Positions 22,801 through 35,399 of a stretch of DNA of 64,000 nt are shown here, in pieces (the first letter of the stretch is position 1; each line of letters starts with the position of its first letter). The notes below the pieces were generated by a model. The model was given only the letters and a program-made list of their open reading frames with translations. It did not search any database and was not told the DNA's origin. Made by a program: the position numbers and the translations under genes. The DNA is taken from contig CM034392.1 in the NCBI GenBank assembly GCA_019925095.2, positions 19,014,387-19,078,386 of the forward strand. Reading direction: 5' to 3'. Origin of the DNA: Dendrolimus kikuchii (Eukaryota > Arthropoda > Insecta > Lepidoptera > Lasiocampidae).

Positions 22801-25800
22801 ACCCGTTCTAGTTTTATTTGTCTATCCCTCGTCTATCTACCTGTAAACTATATAAGTGGCAAAATTACACAAAATTACCAAAATAACCAAAATGTCCCAA
22901 AGGACCAAAATTACCAAGTGACCAAAATAACGCAAATAGCAAGCAAATCACAAAAAAAACAAGACTGTCTTGCCTCCTGGTATAACCTTAAATCTATCCC
23001 ATTATCTGGGATGGAAAGTATCCCTTGTCCACCCTCTGTATTAAAATTACATATTTACCGAATTCCAGCCAAATCGGTCCAATAGTTTTCCAAAAAAAGA
23101 CACCAATATATTCATGGCAACAGTCCAGCCGAGGTAAAACTCCTTAGGGAGCTCCCTCGAGCAAGTTGCCCCCCCGGGCTCGAGCGCCTTCGCTTCGCGA
23201 AGGCACTCGCCCCAAAAAACCCGGTAAAGTTGTAAGGTCTTCGGACCAACAACATAAAGTCAAGTCCAATAAAAAAAACCAATATATTTTTATCCCGGAA
23301 ACTATCCCATTTTTCGGGATAAAAAGTATCCTATGTTCATCCTCTGCATCGAATTTATATATATATATATTTCAGCCAAAGCGGTCCAGTAGTTTTTCTG
23401 TGAAAACGTAACAGACAGAGTTACTTTCACATTTATAATATTGGTAGATATTTAAACTTCTTAGTGTCGTCAGCAGTGCAATTTATATTTGTATCTTTAA
23501 AAAGTTGTATTATTCGCGATTATGCTTTTAAACAATAACAAACTATGTAAACACATCACATCGCTACCTATACAATTTATCTGCATTTATTTATGCAATT
23601 GTTATTTTCCGCACAAACAAGTCAAGATAAGATAATATTCTGAAATATCCTAGACGATTCAACATTTTTAAATACTGAAAACAACAGAATTATGCAAAAA
23701 TTTACGCGATAAAAAAATTGTCCTGAATTACTTTGTATTTAAACACACTGTTACGAATTTGTAGGATGTAAATTCAAAAATGCCATTGGAACTACAACAA
23801 AGGTTATTAGAAGTACACACACGTAATTCACAGTTCTTACAAGTATAGCCGAATACAACAAAATCAAACCGTAGGGCAGAAAATCGTTATCACATAAATC
23901 GCGCAAAGTTCGTTGTTATAAGATACTCGCTCCGAAAGTAGTAATACGCTAAAGCGGTAACGCTTCGTTCGCAGTCAGAACGCATTTAATGCCTGCCCCT
24001 TTCTATTTGCAAATTAGATATGACCTCCTAGTAACATTCGTTTCGTTTGAATTATTAACTTGTCGGTTCAATGGCTTCTGGAAGAATTTGCATGAAATAG
24101 TTTAAAAGGAATAAGGTTTTATGTCGTCTTGCTGCGGCGTAAACAAAGAGATTAGCGCGAACAATAGATCACTCAAATTCAAAGGGGTAATAAGACACCT
24201 GCAAAGGATTAGTCGCATCGGTTCGCAACAATACTATGAAATGATGTTGATTAATTTCGTTCATGTTTTTAAGCGGTAGCCTTTGTCTATATAACCATTT
24301 GACTATAATTTTCAAACTTCTTCAATATTCGGCAGTCAAATGTACAAAACAAAAAAGTTTTACGTTTATCACTTCTACACATTGCTTCATTATACGTAAT
24401 TGGTCGATTTTTAATACAATATAAAACAAAAAATGAAATAGACAAACATACATCCCCAAGCATATTACATATCCCCAAGCATAGTATGCTAGTGTTATGC
24501 CTACTATATTTAAAGAACAGACTGCTTTGAAACTGATTCCAGAGGCGATAAATAAATAAGTAATGGAAAGTTCGTTTATGGAATTTTCATGCCGGGAATT
24601 GGACCTAGGATCTCTGCGTTCCAGTGAGCTAAGCCGGAAAAAGCTTAGCCTACTCAATCACCGAATAGAATAGAATATTCTTTATTGCACACCAAAAAAA
24701 TATTTCAACTGATACAGGCAGTCTTATCGCTAATAGCATAGCAATTACTTCCAGACAACCTACTGGAGATAATTTTGCCTATACACTGTCACTAATAAAA
24801 TTTGAGTGTCTGTAATCTTATATATAAAAATGAATCATAGAAATGTATGTACGCGCATAACTTGAGAACGACTTTACCGATTTTGATAAATTTTTGTGTG
24901 AGTTTGAGTGGGTCCCGGGATGGTTTAGATTCACAATTGGAACAGGTAGGTGGCGCTAAGATCGAGTTCTAGAATTCTCCTAATCACCTGGACCGATTTT
25001 GATGATTTTGTTTTTGTGTGTTTGAGTGGGTTCCCAGATGGTTCAGATTCACAATTAGAACCGGTAGGTGGCGCTGAGATCGGGTTCTAGAACCCTCCTA
25101 ATCGCCTGGACCGATTTTGGTGATTTTGTTTTTGTGTCATAAAACAAAGTCTTTTAGGAATTAAAAAAATATGGCGGTACGAAGTTCGCCGGGTCAGCTA
25201 GTTTTAAATAAATGAAACTATTTTTATGAAAACTGCCCTGACGATGCTCAATTATGATTCGATTTGTGTATCTAGTCAGTGTCGCAATTTTATTTTATAG
25301 CTACGAGTACAACAGACAGTGTTGACGCCCCACATGATGAGAAGCGGTTACCGTCGCTGGTTGCTTATGGAGATGTGTTATGATTAAGTACGATTTAAAA
25401 TAATCTGAAATCACAAAAGCGCCAGGCGGAAAACCCGACGCATGTACAAAAAAATTCTACTTACATTTTTAACGAAAATCGCACACTTTCTATATATAAT
25501 TAAACTGTTAAAGCGAAACTAATAATAATTTATTTCATTTTCAGGTGTTACATTAATGTGTTAATTACAATGACTACTTATAATAATCTCTATGTTAGTA
25601 GGACAGACACAATAGAACACATAAGCAGAAAGAATAGGGCCTAATTTTACCCTTCCTTTGACACTAGATAGGTCTCACCCAGCATCGAAGGAAAAGGGAA
25701 TGTTTCGGATTTTTTCGAAGTACCTAACACTTGTGTTTGATTTTAGGCGAGCCAGTGAACCACGCGAAGGCGTACGGTCGTATCGCTTTCTCTTGTCCCT

Positions 25801-26039
25801 TTGACGAGCAGCCTATAATCGACGAGAAGATCCGAAACGCGAACGGGACTGTCCTGACCCCTTTGATTTCTTTGGACACTCCTGGCAAGGCCACCGTTCG
25901 TGTAATAATCCTCGCTGATCCAGACGGCCATGAGATCTGCTTCGTTGATGACGAAAGCTTCAGGCAGTTGTCTCAAGTGGACCCCGCCAGTGATGCTGAC
26001 TTAGACAAGTTCATCAAGGCTGATAAGTCTAGAGCATAA
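16742..26039 (+). CDS. Glod4: Glyoxalase domain-containing protein 4 (GLOD4), complete
   Basis: Five coding exons: 16742-16831, 17560-17609, 18577-18842, 21833-21988 and 25747-26039, totalling 855 nt and 284 aa. All joins are GT-AG and in phase. The protein has two vicinal-oxygen-chelate (glyoxalase/bleomycin-resistance) modules. The first has [27 protein letters not shown] and EAPGGYKFY; the second has [46 protein letters not shown] and [13 protein letters not shown]. Length and order match animal GLOD4 (about 300 aa). The biochemical activity of GLOD4 is poorly known; it is not the classical glyoxalase I. The start ATG follows an AT-rich leader and matches the family N-terminus. Introns 3 and 4 are swollen by transposons. 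The family call is strong. Confidence 0.95.
16832..17559 (+). other. GLOD4 intron 1
   Basis: 728 bp, AT-rich. No repeat recognised. Confidence 0.7.
17560..17609 (+). CDS. Glod4: GLOD4 exon 2 (50 nt micro-exon)
   Basis: Too short to stand out as an ORF. It reads [17 protein letters not shown], a hallmark of the family, between acceptor tttag and donor gtgaat, ending in phase 2. Confidence 0.9.
17610..18576 (+). other. GLOD4 intron 2
   Basis: 967 bp, AT-rich, with a polypyrimidine tract before the acceptor at 18576. No recognisable element. Confidence 0.7.
18577..18842 (+). CDS. Glod4: GLOD4 exon 3
   Basis: Begins [20 protein letters not shown] and ends at KPQPIDK, the rest of VOC module 1. 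Acceptor ttttccag, donor gtcagt, phase 1 at the right edge. Confidence 0.93.
18843..20177 (+). other. GLOD4 intron 3, left part
   Basis: AT-rich and unique-looking. A small direct repeat, gtctattcaagggtac, occurs at about 19158 and 19205. No coding signal. Confidence 0.5.
20178..20720 (-). mobile_element. Helitron-like repeat, family L
   Basis: The left edge reads aCTAGagtttacctcgcgg, which on the minus strand is a CTAG before T, the Helitron 3' signature. The body holds two related modules (ggataaaatgtatccta and a diverged copy near 20590) and a gacagaaagacaaa block shared with 5540-5800, 51720-52060, 57170-57340 and 60370-61020. The Helitron assignment is tentative; the repeat relationship is clear. 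Confidence 0.55.
20860..21175 (+). mobile_element. tRNA-derived SINE, family B (Bm1/HaSE type)
   Basis: It has a B box (ggttcgaatcctgg), aaaacatcgtaa in the middle, gatgtgtcaaaccc, and the 3' signature gaagcccgagctcagcagtgggatg ahead of ctgttattat. This is the organisation of the widespread lepidopteran SINEs. A second copy is at 42580-42860. Confidence 0.8.
21176..21785. mobile_element. GC-rich block, probably transposon-derived
   Basis: About 600 bp of GC-rich sequence inside AT-rich GLOD4 intron 3. Several short ORFs occur on both strands and none is recognisable. Sharp composition edges point to insertion. It ends about 50 bases before exon 4. Confidence 0.35.
21833..21988 (+). CDS. Glod4: GLOD4 exon 4
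   Basis: Begins [16 protein letters not shown] and ends [12 protein letters not shown], the first half of VOC module 2. Acceptor tttgcag, donor gtgagt, phase 1. A GC-rich foreign block ends about 50 bases upstream of the acceptor. Confidence 0.93.
22192..22318. repeat. Inverted repeat made of Penelope-like terminus sequence
   Basis: The left arm (ataataaaactacg through ggtaattttatttgatttt) is repeated in inverse form on the right with 9 bases fewer. The same terminal sequence lies at 38078-38130 at the end of a Penelope-like fragment. It lies in GLOD4 intron 4. Confidence 0.8.
22319..24464 (+). other. GLOD4 intron 4, left and middle part: repeat debris
   Basis: A Helitron-like end in inverse orientation lies at 22498 (aCTAGagtttactccg). 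Two related blocks at about 22990-23110 and 23290-23450 each contain a gggat(g/a)aaaagtatcc motif, cagccaaa(t/g)cggtcc and a tttataatat-type tail. Between them is a GC-rich hairpin (gccttcgcttcgcgaaggc, about 23189-23207). From 23460 to 24460 nothing is recognisable. Confidence 0.5.
24465..24662 (-). mobile_element. SINE family A, diverged minus-strand copy
   Basis: On the minus strand it starts with a decayed tRNA head (gattgagtaggctaagc, tccaattcccggcatg) and continues into the family body, ending near gcataacactagcatac. Confidence 0.7.
24663..24790 (-). repeat. Interspersed repeat T (ctttattgcacacc tail)
   Basis: Shared with 40545-40690 and 58455-58620: ctttattgnacacca, then tcttatcgctaa and cttccagacaacc. 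On the minus strand it would end ...caataaag, so it is probably the 3' end of a LINE or SINE. Confidence 0.6.
24816..25201 (+). mobile_element. Non-autonomous Helitron, complete (386 bp)
   Basis: It starts TCttatatataaaaatga after A and ends gggtcagCTAG before T, so it sits between A and T as Helitrons do. Internally it contains 116-118-bp tandem repeats beginning at 24876, 24992 and 25110 (accgattttg...). No Rep/helicase. It lies in GLOD4 intron 4. Confidence 0.85.
25290..25380 (-). repeat. LINE/SINE tail fragment
   Basis: A short, diverged match to the 3' tail of families S and CR1-like: cagacagtgttgacgcccc and gatgagaagcggttaccgtcgc. Confidence 0.5.
25747..26039 (+). CDS. Glod4: GLOD4 exon 5 (terminal)
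   Basis: Begins [18 protein letters not shown] and ends ADKSRA with TAA at 26037-26039. It carries the conserved [10 protein letters not shown] and [10 protein letters not shown] segments. Acceptor gattttag. Confidence 0.95.
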
Positions 26040-27508
26040 TTGGTGTTTTCTTTTTCCAACATATTTTGTCTTATATAAAGCTGTTCAACGTCCATTTGAC
26101 AATATTCAAATCTATTATACAAAATTGGTTATTTATGTGTTTGTTCCTTATGATTCTATCACTTTTCATTTATGCCGGTATTTATGTTTTAATATCCATC
26201 CTTTAAACTTACCGTTGATAGACAATTGAAATTTGTATGGAATGATCTAGACATTGGCCGATCAAAACTTGTAAGAAAGGGGTAGAAATTGAACCACAAG
26301 AGGTATTTAATAATGTATTTAAACACACCATTTTAGTACATGAGAAAATTTATGTGAGAAAGTCAATATTCTTTGCTGGAGTTGCCAACATGGAGTTTAT
26401 GTCCAATTTTAACCAGTAGTAATGCAAACTGATGGAAAATAAGATATTAAAACCCGGTGTTAATTGAACTGAAACTTTGTATAATTGTTGTTGGCACTTG
26501 TCTACCTTCAATGTACAATGATAATACAAGATGGCACATCATTTAAAAACATTTCACTTTTTGTTATCAACTGAAAGTAACTATATTTGAAAAGTCTAAT
26601 AATAACATAATTATATGAATGTGTCTGCTTTATATATGTGTACTTACTGCAGGCTTTAGTTAGTTATCTTATAAATATAATTATTAAGAATTAACCAGTG
26701 CATAAATATTAACACTCGTACTTAGTCAGTTAACGGATTATCAATAACCTTCACTAGTGATATTTTAATTTCTCCTTTTACCTCGTCACTTGGGTCTGTG
26801 CTTCGATTTAAGGCTAATAATTCAATCACCATATAAATATTCATTTAGGATAAAATAGAAAAAAATAAAACTTATATTTGCATGGTTATAATTTCGCTAT
26901 TGTTTAAAAAAAACGCATCGATAGACACCGAAGGGCGAGTTTATTTATTTTTTAAATCATTGTATTATACTAGAGATGCGCTGAATGTGGTTTGAACCAA
27001 ATACGAACTTCGGCCGAACATTCGGTTAAAACAAAAAATTCGGCAAATTATAAGTTAAAAGAAAGTACTATTCCGTCTAGTGGATATTATTGAATTATTG
27101 ATTAAAACTTCATATAATATATATAGTGTTATTATCTATGCACACTACACTGTCGAACGATTTGATGGAGAGCTCAGTGTGCTACGGCGACGAACGATAT
27201 TTGCCGTTCACGGAATGCCGTGCCCTGTAGAGGAAATTTAGACAGGCCTTGATTGATAGTTTACGGTGTTTATTTAATTCAAGAAAATAATAATATTCAA
27301 AAATAAAGTACACATGTCACTTTAACTTTAATTCATTCTGATTGGATTGTACTTATATTTTTCGCCACATTATATAGCGGTTAAAACATCTTCATCCTTG
27401 TCCTTGGGTCATAGTAGCAAAATATAAATTGAATACTTTTGTTTAATCGTTCAAATATAGCACACTGTTAACTAAGCTTTTAACGCGTCTAGATGTAAAC
27501 TTTATAAA
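26040..27508 (+). other. GLOD4 3' UTR and downstream spacer
   Basis: AT-rich. Candidate poly-A signals are ATTAAA at 26446-26451 and AATAAA at 26864-26869. A segment at about 26975-27050 with paired cggccgaacattcgg-type words may be an old hAT-like MITE, but its ends are not clear. Confidence 0.4.
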
Positions 27509-27738
27509 TGACAGCCTCTGTGTTTAAGTGCGGCAAGGTTTTTTTTAGCTTAGCTCACTGGAACGCAGAGGTTCCGGGTTTCATTCCTGGCATAGTAAAG
27601 TTCATAAATGAATCCCTTATTTGGTATGGTCTGGGATCAGCCTCAGAGTGGTCCGCTGTATATTATCCATAACACAAGCTTATTTTTTTATCTTGAGTAT
27701 GTATAATGTATTTGTCTGCCGTTAAACAAAAATAATTA
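27509..27738 (+). mobile_element. SINE family A, copy
   Basis: Diverged tRNA head (gtgtttaagtgcggcaag), a decayed B box (ggtttcattcc), the family body (gtggtccgctgtatatta) and a tctgccgtta end. Confidence 0.8.
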
Positions 27739-28289
27739 TAGTTAATTACTTCTGTGCTCACTTTTATATTTATATGTACATGTCTTCATAAATGCAGCAA
27801 CTTGTTTTGTAACAATCGATTTGATGTTATGTGACTATCTATTAAAACTATTTGTGAATTTAATTTCATATACTAGTTATCTAATAGAAGTCTAAGTACA
27901 AATGCACAAATCTTGCTTGACCTATCAACAACATTCCTTATATTTATATATCTTATGATATAATGTTGAAACATTTACACATACTTTTATTCACGATTAT
28001 ATTATACTTATTGAATTCTAAAATAATTTCTTTGTTTCAACTAGATCATAATCGTGGAAGAAAAATGTGTAAAAAATATTAGTTATGATTGCTTTATACT
28101 TAATTTATTTTAAGATATATTATATTGATGAAATTTTATATTTATTGGTATTGTTAAATAAATTACAAATGATTAATATACTTCTTTGATTAGACGCTAT
28201 ATCAAATTCCAATAATCAGGTTGCTATTGCATTTTTATCGCATAATATGGTTAGTGTTGTATGAGTTGACTCGAGCATATCACGGGAGG

Positions 28290-28800
28290 GCTCTACACGT
28301 TTTCGAAATCTGTGCGTTTATCTGGGTGGGGGGCGATTAGCGGGTGTGGATCCCACGTATCACGTCGATAGCGGATCCGCGGGCCGTCATAAATTCCATT
28401 GCAATCGGGGATCGGGCTGATCAATCGCGAAGGTGAGGCGCGTGCGCGAGTCCCGGGCGCCGGGTGACGGGCGGCGGGCGCGGCCCGCTCGGCCGGCAGT
28501 GCGCGAGTCGCCGCCGCCTGCCGCGACGCCGCCATGGCCGCGCCGCGACACGACCGCTGACCGACCGCGCCCGATCTCCGCGCGTTTCGCACCGCGCACT
28601 GACCCATTCGCCTCACGCTAGCGGCCCACACCTCGCCACGCCGCCGCTAGGTAAAGTATCCGCCGTGGTGCCAGCGTCCACGGCCCACGGCCGCACAGCC
28701 TCCGCTCGGGGTGATCCCGGTGGCCGCGATTTATCCCGCGGCGCTCAGCGGCCGCACGCCCCTCCTTATCCGCCCGATCATCATAGTTTATGACTATACT
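28290..28800 (+). promoter_or_regulatory. CpG-rich block: candidate promoter and 5' UTR exon of the RGS gene
   Basis: Abruptly GC-rich and full of CpG, unlike the AT-rich flanks, and not matching any repeat in the window. A good splice donor (gctag/gtaaag, 28650/28651) follows the GC-richest part. Several frames are open merely because of composition. Insect promoters with first exons often look like this, and the next gene on this strand is the RGS gene 8.4 kb further on. The link to that gene is inference. Confidence 0.45.
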
Positions 28801-29498
<698 letters not shown>

Positions 29499-30052
29499 AA
29501 CAAGGTTTAACCTAAAACGAAACGTGTTAAAGCTTTTTCGCATGCCAAGCAACGGTTTTATGATTAAATAATGGTTATAATATCACAACGGAGTATTAGG
29601 GTGGCGCAGAGGTTAAATTAAAACTTAATTAATTTTAATTGAATTTAAACATGTCCTAAACGATTTAGATTTGATAGTCGTTTATTCTGTGAAATAAGGC
29701 AATGTTTACTCCGATTTTTGACGTGGATTGCACTTCAACAGTAGCTTTTGAGCAGTATTGAAAGTTGCAATATTTACCGATTGCTAAGTCGTTACTATTT
29801 TACTGATAAACAACGGTCTTCAATGTTTTTGCTTACGGCCACTAACTGCGTTTATTTTGCCAATCGCGGAGATTTTATTGCGTGGTTATTGCTTTGCTTT
29901 TTACGACAAGTCTAAACGGTAAAGAGGTATAAAGATTTTAATACTGTGAGGATATATTAAGGGGTTCAACTCTGAAAACAGTTTATAAGAGAACGATGGG
30001 AACTGAATGTAGATAAAAAGGAAACGTCACTTAATAGAATTTTGTATGAAAA
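29499..30052. other. Non-coding
   Basis: AT-rich. Nothing recognised. Confidence 0.4.
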
Positions 30053-30412
30053 TCTTTACATATATAATTGCCTGGTCTTGCTGATGACTGTCTGGCATCA
30101 ACGCATAGCTCAGAACTACTGAGGCTTTAAACAAGAAAATTTCCAAGCAGGTTCTTTCTATACTGTAGGTGCGCACTAAGAAACGATTTTTCTAAATGCA
30201 ATCCCTAAGGGGATGAAAGTTTGTATTAAATGTGTCAGTTTTAAAGTAAAAAGCACGAAATTTTATATACCTGCTTCTGGTTAGAAATAAATGTACACGT
30301 GTATCGGCGTTTTTGGAAATTCAACCCTTAAGGGGGTAAAATCGTGGATGAAAGTTTGCTCAAACTATGATTATGTTTAATCTACGCGGGCGAAGCCGCT
30401 AACAGCAGCTAG
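30053..30412 (+). mobile_element. Non-autonomous Helitron, family H2, copy 1
   Basis: It ends cgggcgaagccgctaacagcag then CTAG before T. The body (tgcgcactaagaaa, ggttagaaataaatgtacac, ggatgaaagtttg) is repeated at 53290-53650. The left end at TC 30053 is a guess. Confidence 0.7.
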
Positions 30413-33400
30413 TAATGTATAAAGTAAAACAGGCTTTTACGTACATTAAACGATACTGCTTTCAAAAAAAAGGACTGAGAGAGGTTAGCAACTAATAAAT
30501 ACTTTTTACATTTACGTTATCGACAACACAGACGATATTAAGGGCCATTTACATGGAGAGCGTTTATCGCACTTTTTAGAGCGAAAATCGTGTACTATTT
30601 TCGCAAGCGATACTCTTTGGACAATAGTCACATTGACATGTTTACATTCAACCAAAAAACAAAAACTCGCCTACGAGTATGTCATACGATAATTTATCAC
30701 CAAGAGTTTTGTTTATACTACGAGATAAATCGCATTGAGATATTTGCCTACGATTTCTCGACTTGTCTAAACTAGAACTTGTATGACATTTTTTCAAGTT
30801 CATACGAGTATCGTACAAATCAGTTTGAATTGATTTGAATGCGAGACTTGCCTTTCGAGCTCGGAATTTTGTTTACACAGAGACGTCAGTATTCAATGAC
30901 CAGGCGATTATTGCTCTTCTACGTACGGTATCGTATATTTAGTTAACATGATTTTTTTTCTCTTGATTTCGACAATCGTATCTGAGAGGCAAGAAACTCT
31001 CTCCAATTAAATAGCTACTGTAGACGGATCAATTCTCCAGTGATTCATATGAACATGACCTTTAATCATTCAATGTCATTGAATGCAGTTAAGACCTTGC
31101 CATTCTGTACCGTTCATAATAGATCATATTGCTGTTAATTAATTTAAAGCTGAAACAGTAAGAATTTCTTAACAGTGACTAAGACCTCATAAAAATGGAA
31201 TCTTATTGGCTTCCCTTTTGAAATTGCACTATACCAGAATCTTGATGTTTAGTATGATTATAATTTATCTGTGTACACCGTTGATAGCTATATTAAAAAC
31301 TAAGTTTTATGGGTTATATTACCTATATATTTCACCTTTCCCAAAAAAAATATAAGAAAATACAACGACAATAATTTTCTTGTAGTGTGTACTTGGTAGG
31401 TTGTTTGCATTACTGAAACATTACAATTTTTGTCCTTTTCTGTGGTCGGGTATTGAACCCGTCAATACTTCCAATATTGATTAGTAGCAATAAAGATACA
31501 ATATTATAAGTACGTTTGTTTTTACTAGAGCTTTCCCCGTGTCGTCACCCACATAGATATCGTTTCTAAACCAGCGGTTATAACACTACGCTTGTTTGGG
31601 GACCTTTTCTCTAAATTTTAAATTGAATAAGAAAGTCCCGCATTTGTGCATAAATTGCAATCAGACGCTATTTTCATTTCTCAGAAGGTGCACTAGACAG
31701 CCGCGGTAGAACGATTTAATAAGATTGATATTTTTAATCAATATTTCCGCTCCACAGAAACCAAAAGGCAAAATTTTGGGTTCATAAGGTAAATAAAAAA
31801 AGGGCCAATGCATGTTTAACTATATAATGTGTCTATAGGATCGGCTGCGCACTAGGCAGCCTGGTTGTGACAACCACTCCGATGTATGATGACTCGTTGC
31901 AGCTCGAGCCTTGAGTCCGCGCCACAAACGAAGTTCCATAGAAAGTAAAGGAACTAAAAGTGGTGGCTCCGCTATTTGATAGGATTTTGTTCATAAAGTA
32001 GTCAGGAAATTAAGTTACAGCTTTAAATATGGAATATTTGGTAATTATTATTCAGTGTTTACTTACATCGATTTACGAATTAGTAAATAATTACTCTGGC
32101 AGGAGTAAATGCGACGATTGCAGCGCCGCGTCTGTGGGACTTCTTATGTGGCGCGGACTCTAGTGGCCCCAGAGTTGATGGCTGCGGCAGACCTAAGGAC
32201 GCTAAAATAGACTTAGGTACTGCCTTAGATCATATAAATGGGTACTGCTTAATTTTTGTCTATTGAGCGACCTGCGTAACCCCTTGTTTAACTTTTGCCC
32301 AATTTCACGGCAAGCAGAAAAATTGCGAGTGAAGAGGGCAGAGTCATTATACCATGTCCAACATAGGTTTAAACAGTCGTGCTGCCCATTTCCCTCACGA
32401 CTTTCCTGCTTGCTGCCCCGGCAGTGGCGGAAGGGGCATAATTTAAAACGGACCACCCAAGTTTATTTTATGATTGTGTTTTAGTAAATGCCAGTATTCA
32501 AACACATAAAATCACTGGGCCGTTGTTAATGAGCAAAACGCATAGACCGTCCCAAATATAACCACCACAGGTTCACTGACTTTGTTATTGCGTATCAAAC
32601 TATCACAGTGCAGTCGTTTTAAGTTGCATATTTTTGATACTCTTTTATATAAACGGTAAATCGCTTTTGTAATTGAAAAAAACAACTAGTAGAAAAGATA
32701 AAGAAGCCGGCCACAACCAATGGTACCACAGAGCTAACGAATTTCATTTGTTTGTTTTTTAACTGTAAGCTGTGGAACCCTAAAAAAGTAATTCATCGAA
32801 AATACTCCTTGTACCATAAAATTATGGAATTGCATTTTCTAACCTGTATTTTAATTTTCGATCAGAAATTGTAAAAACACTAAAAACTTTCAGACAGATG
32901 TAACTAAGTTTTTCCAATGTAGATACGTAGTCGCATTGGGTATCGTTAGTTAGATCTAGAAAAATCATAATTATGTTCCTTAATTATTGTTTTACTGAAG
33001 TTAATAATAAGTGGCGAGATGGTAGCCTCAACGTTTCAAAAATTATGCCCCTCTTACAGTGAGGAGGAAAATTCTAAAAAAATCTATGTTGTAAAGGTTA
33101 AAATAATATTTTCAACGAAAAGTGGTTCGAACAATATTCGTTGAGTTTTTGGGACACTGTATTATTTATTAAATGCTTTTTTAATGTGTCGTTGCCAAAT
33201 GACAAAAACGGCGCATGCTCATTTCCTCTATAGGACCCTTCAATACGTATTGTCCGACACGCATTTTGCCGATATTTTAAGATTCAACAAATTCTCCGCT
33301 TTAATTATACAGTAATTCACACATTGTTTTTCTTAACAGTCATCATCATCATTATTAATCTCTCTTATAAAGCTATTGTTTACTATTTATATCTGTACAC

Positions 33401-35399
33401 ACATGACTCCCCTAATTTCACAGGCATTATTACGCCATAAACCAGCCATGAAACATACTTCGAAGCATTATTAATTCACGGAACCTCTCGCTTACACTAT
33501 CTCACTTATCTTAAGGTGTTTAAGCCCTCCCAAATTCCCCCATGACTGAAATTTACGACTTGAGGTGAGATTCAGCGGACTAGGTCTTATCTGTTTTATC
33601 ACAGTATATTGTGCGTCGTTTCGCGTCTCTCGCTTGCTAAACAATTATAATTTGTTGAATAAATTATTAACAAACCACTGAATCGCTTCCTTCTAAGAAA
33701 TATTAATCGAGTTAAACGTGGATAAACACAGTGTATGTGTTTACTTCAAAAACAACCGTGCATATAGATTTCTGGACACATGTTTGCATTGCCATTCACA
33801 TATCATCTTAATTTGACGTGTTATTATTACAAGCCATCGTAATTGTGACATGATTCCTTTGAACATTGAATCCTCTGGGAATGATTCATTTTATTTGACA
33901 TTTAAGATGAGGTCAGTGCTCAGTCTGATCTAATTTATTAGTCTACTATAGACCGTGTTGAGGTTAATTGAAATAAAAAAAGCTTGTTGTTGTATTTGAG
34001 AAGTTCAACAGTAGTTTCAAATGACATCCGTAGATGAGTTTGTCAATTCAGCGGCATGGCTCGTGAAGGTAAGAGACAACAAAGGTACATACGTAAGTTT
34101 AGTTCCAATAATTTGCTTATTTTTGAACATAGCTCAGCATTTATCTATCGTAATACTGTTCCCAAATACTGCCTAACTGTTCACATAGAAAACTAAAATA
34201 TTTGAACATTTGCACGTCCAAAATTTCAGCTACAATGTAGTTAACTCAAAAATCATCTCTAGCAACGTGTACACATGTTTCGGGTTAAAGTTGTTACATA
34301 AATCGTCAACAATATTCTATTCCAACGAAGAAACTTGCTCGAGCCTGTTTCTTCTTTGATGTTACCTTGGTTCTATTCTACTCAATTTACTGAGTACGAC
34401 TCGTCGAAGACAGAGTGTCTTCAGGGCTCTAACTCTGTGATCGATCAACTCAATAATGCTAATTTTGTCAATTTTATTAGTCGTACCTACAAAAACTGAA
34501 GAAATCAGCACTGTCAGCAGACTTGAGAGTAGGTACTATTAGAAAGTTATCGCTTCACGAACTTTCCACAGGTTACCCATGTAACTGTTTTTATCTATGT
34601 AACTGTTGCTTAGTTTGTTGTCATCGGGGAGTTCGTATCTGATTTGTATAAGCAATTCTAAAAACTTATTCCATTTTGCACCAGGTCTCGATGTCGTTGT
34701 AACTGGAATTTCTTTCCCTCTGAAACTTCAATATTACTAACCTCTGAGAGTATTATGCTGATATTGGACCGATCAAGAAATTTGAATGAATTTAGTTGAA
34801 AGGCACACCACTGAAAAGACATGACGATATCCATGACATTAAATCAAGTAAACACTTATATTGGATCACTTTGATTTATCGAAATTGAAAAAAATAAATG
34901 AACCGTCTAATAGCGGCTTTAGGAAGTGATTACATGTTGTGCTTCTAATGAATAACATTCGGCTGCGCTCTTAGATTGCAAGTAATTTATTAGTCGGTTC
35001 TTTTACAAATTTAGTCGCGGTACAGTGAGCAATGGTACGCACGCAATTAAATGTTTATTGCTAACTTTTTATATTTATGCCACACGGAAGATCGTAAACA
35101 CGCGTTTCCATTACTAATTTATCATTTTTCCAAATCATAAATCTGTCTCGGTCATATGCTTAAATAAAATTAGTTTACAAAATTAATTTTGCATTTGTGT
35201 TACCCACTTTAGATTCTGACAAAGTAAATGAAATACGTAAAAAATCCCGCCATACTCATAGCCAGGAAATTAATTGATTGTCTAGCTTTATTAAAAAGAA
35301 TGAATAATTATGTTACTCAGTCTAGTTCAATTAGGATAGTGGGTAATATAATTTCAAATGCAAAGTAGGTAATAGTTCCTAAATGCTAAATGCATATGG
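30413..35399. other. Long non-coding stretch upstream of or within the RGS gene
   Basis: AT-rich and mostly unique-looking. A Helitron-like end in inverse orientation lies at 31525-31528. A GC-richer patch spans 31840-32190. The ORFs at 30590, 32202 and 32263 are short and resemble nothing. It is probably 5' intron of the RGS gene if transcription starts at 28.5 kb. Confidence 0.4.

Noticed and set aside
26975..27240. hAT-like MITE
   Set aside because: Internal paired words are suggestive, but no matching ends or 8-bp duplication could be found.
28293..28793. Four overlapping ORFs of 62-112 codons on both strands
   Set aside because: Stop-free only because of GC content; no family resemblance and no consistent frame.
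32202..32484. Pair of opposing ORFs of 73 and 84 codons
   Set aside because: No similarity, no splice context, and they overlap each other.
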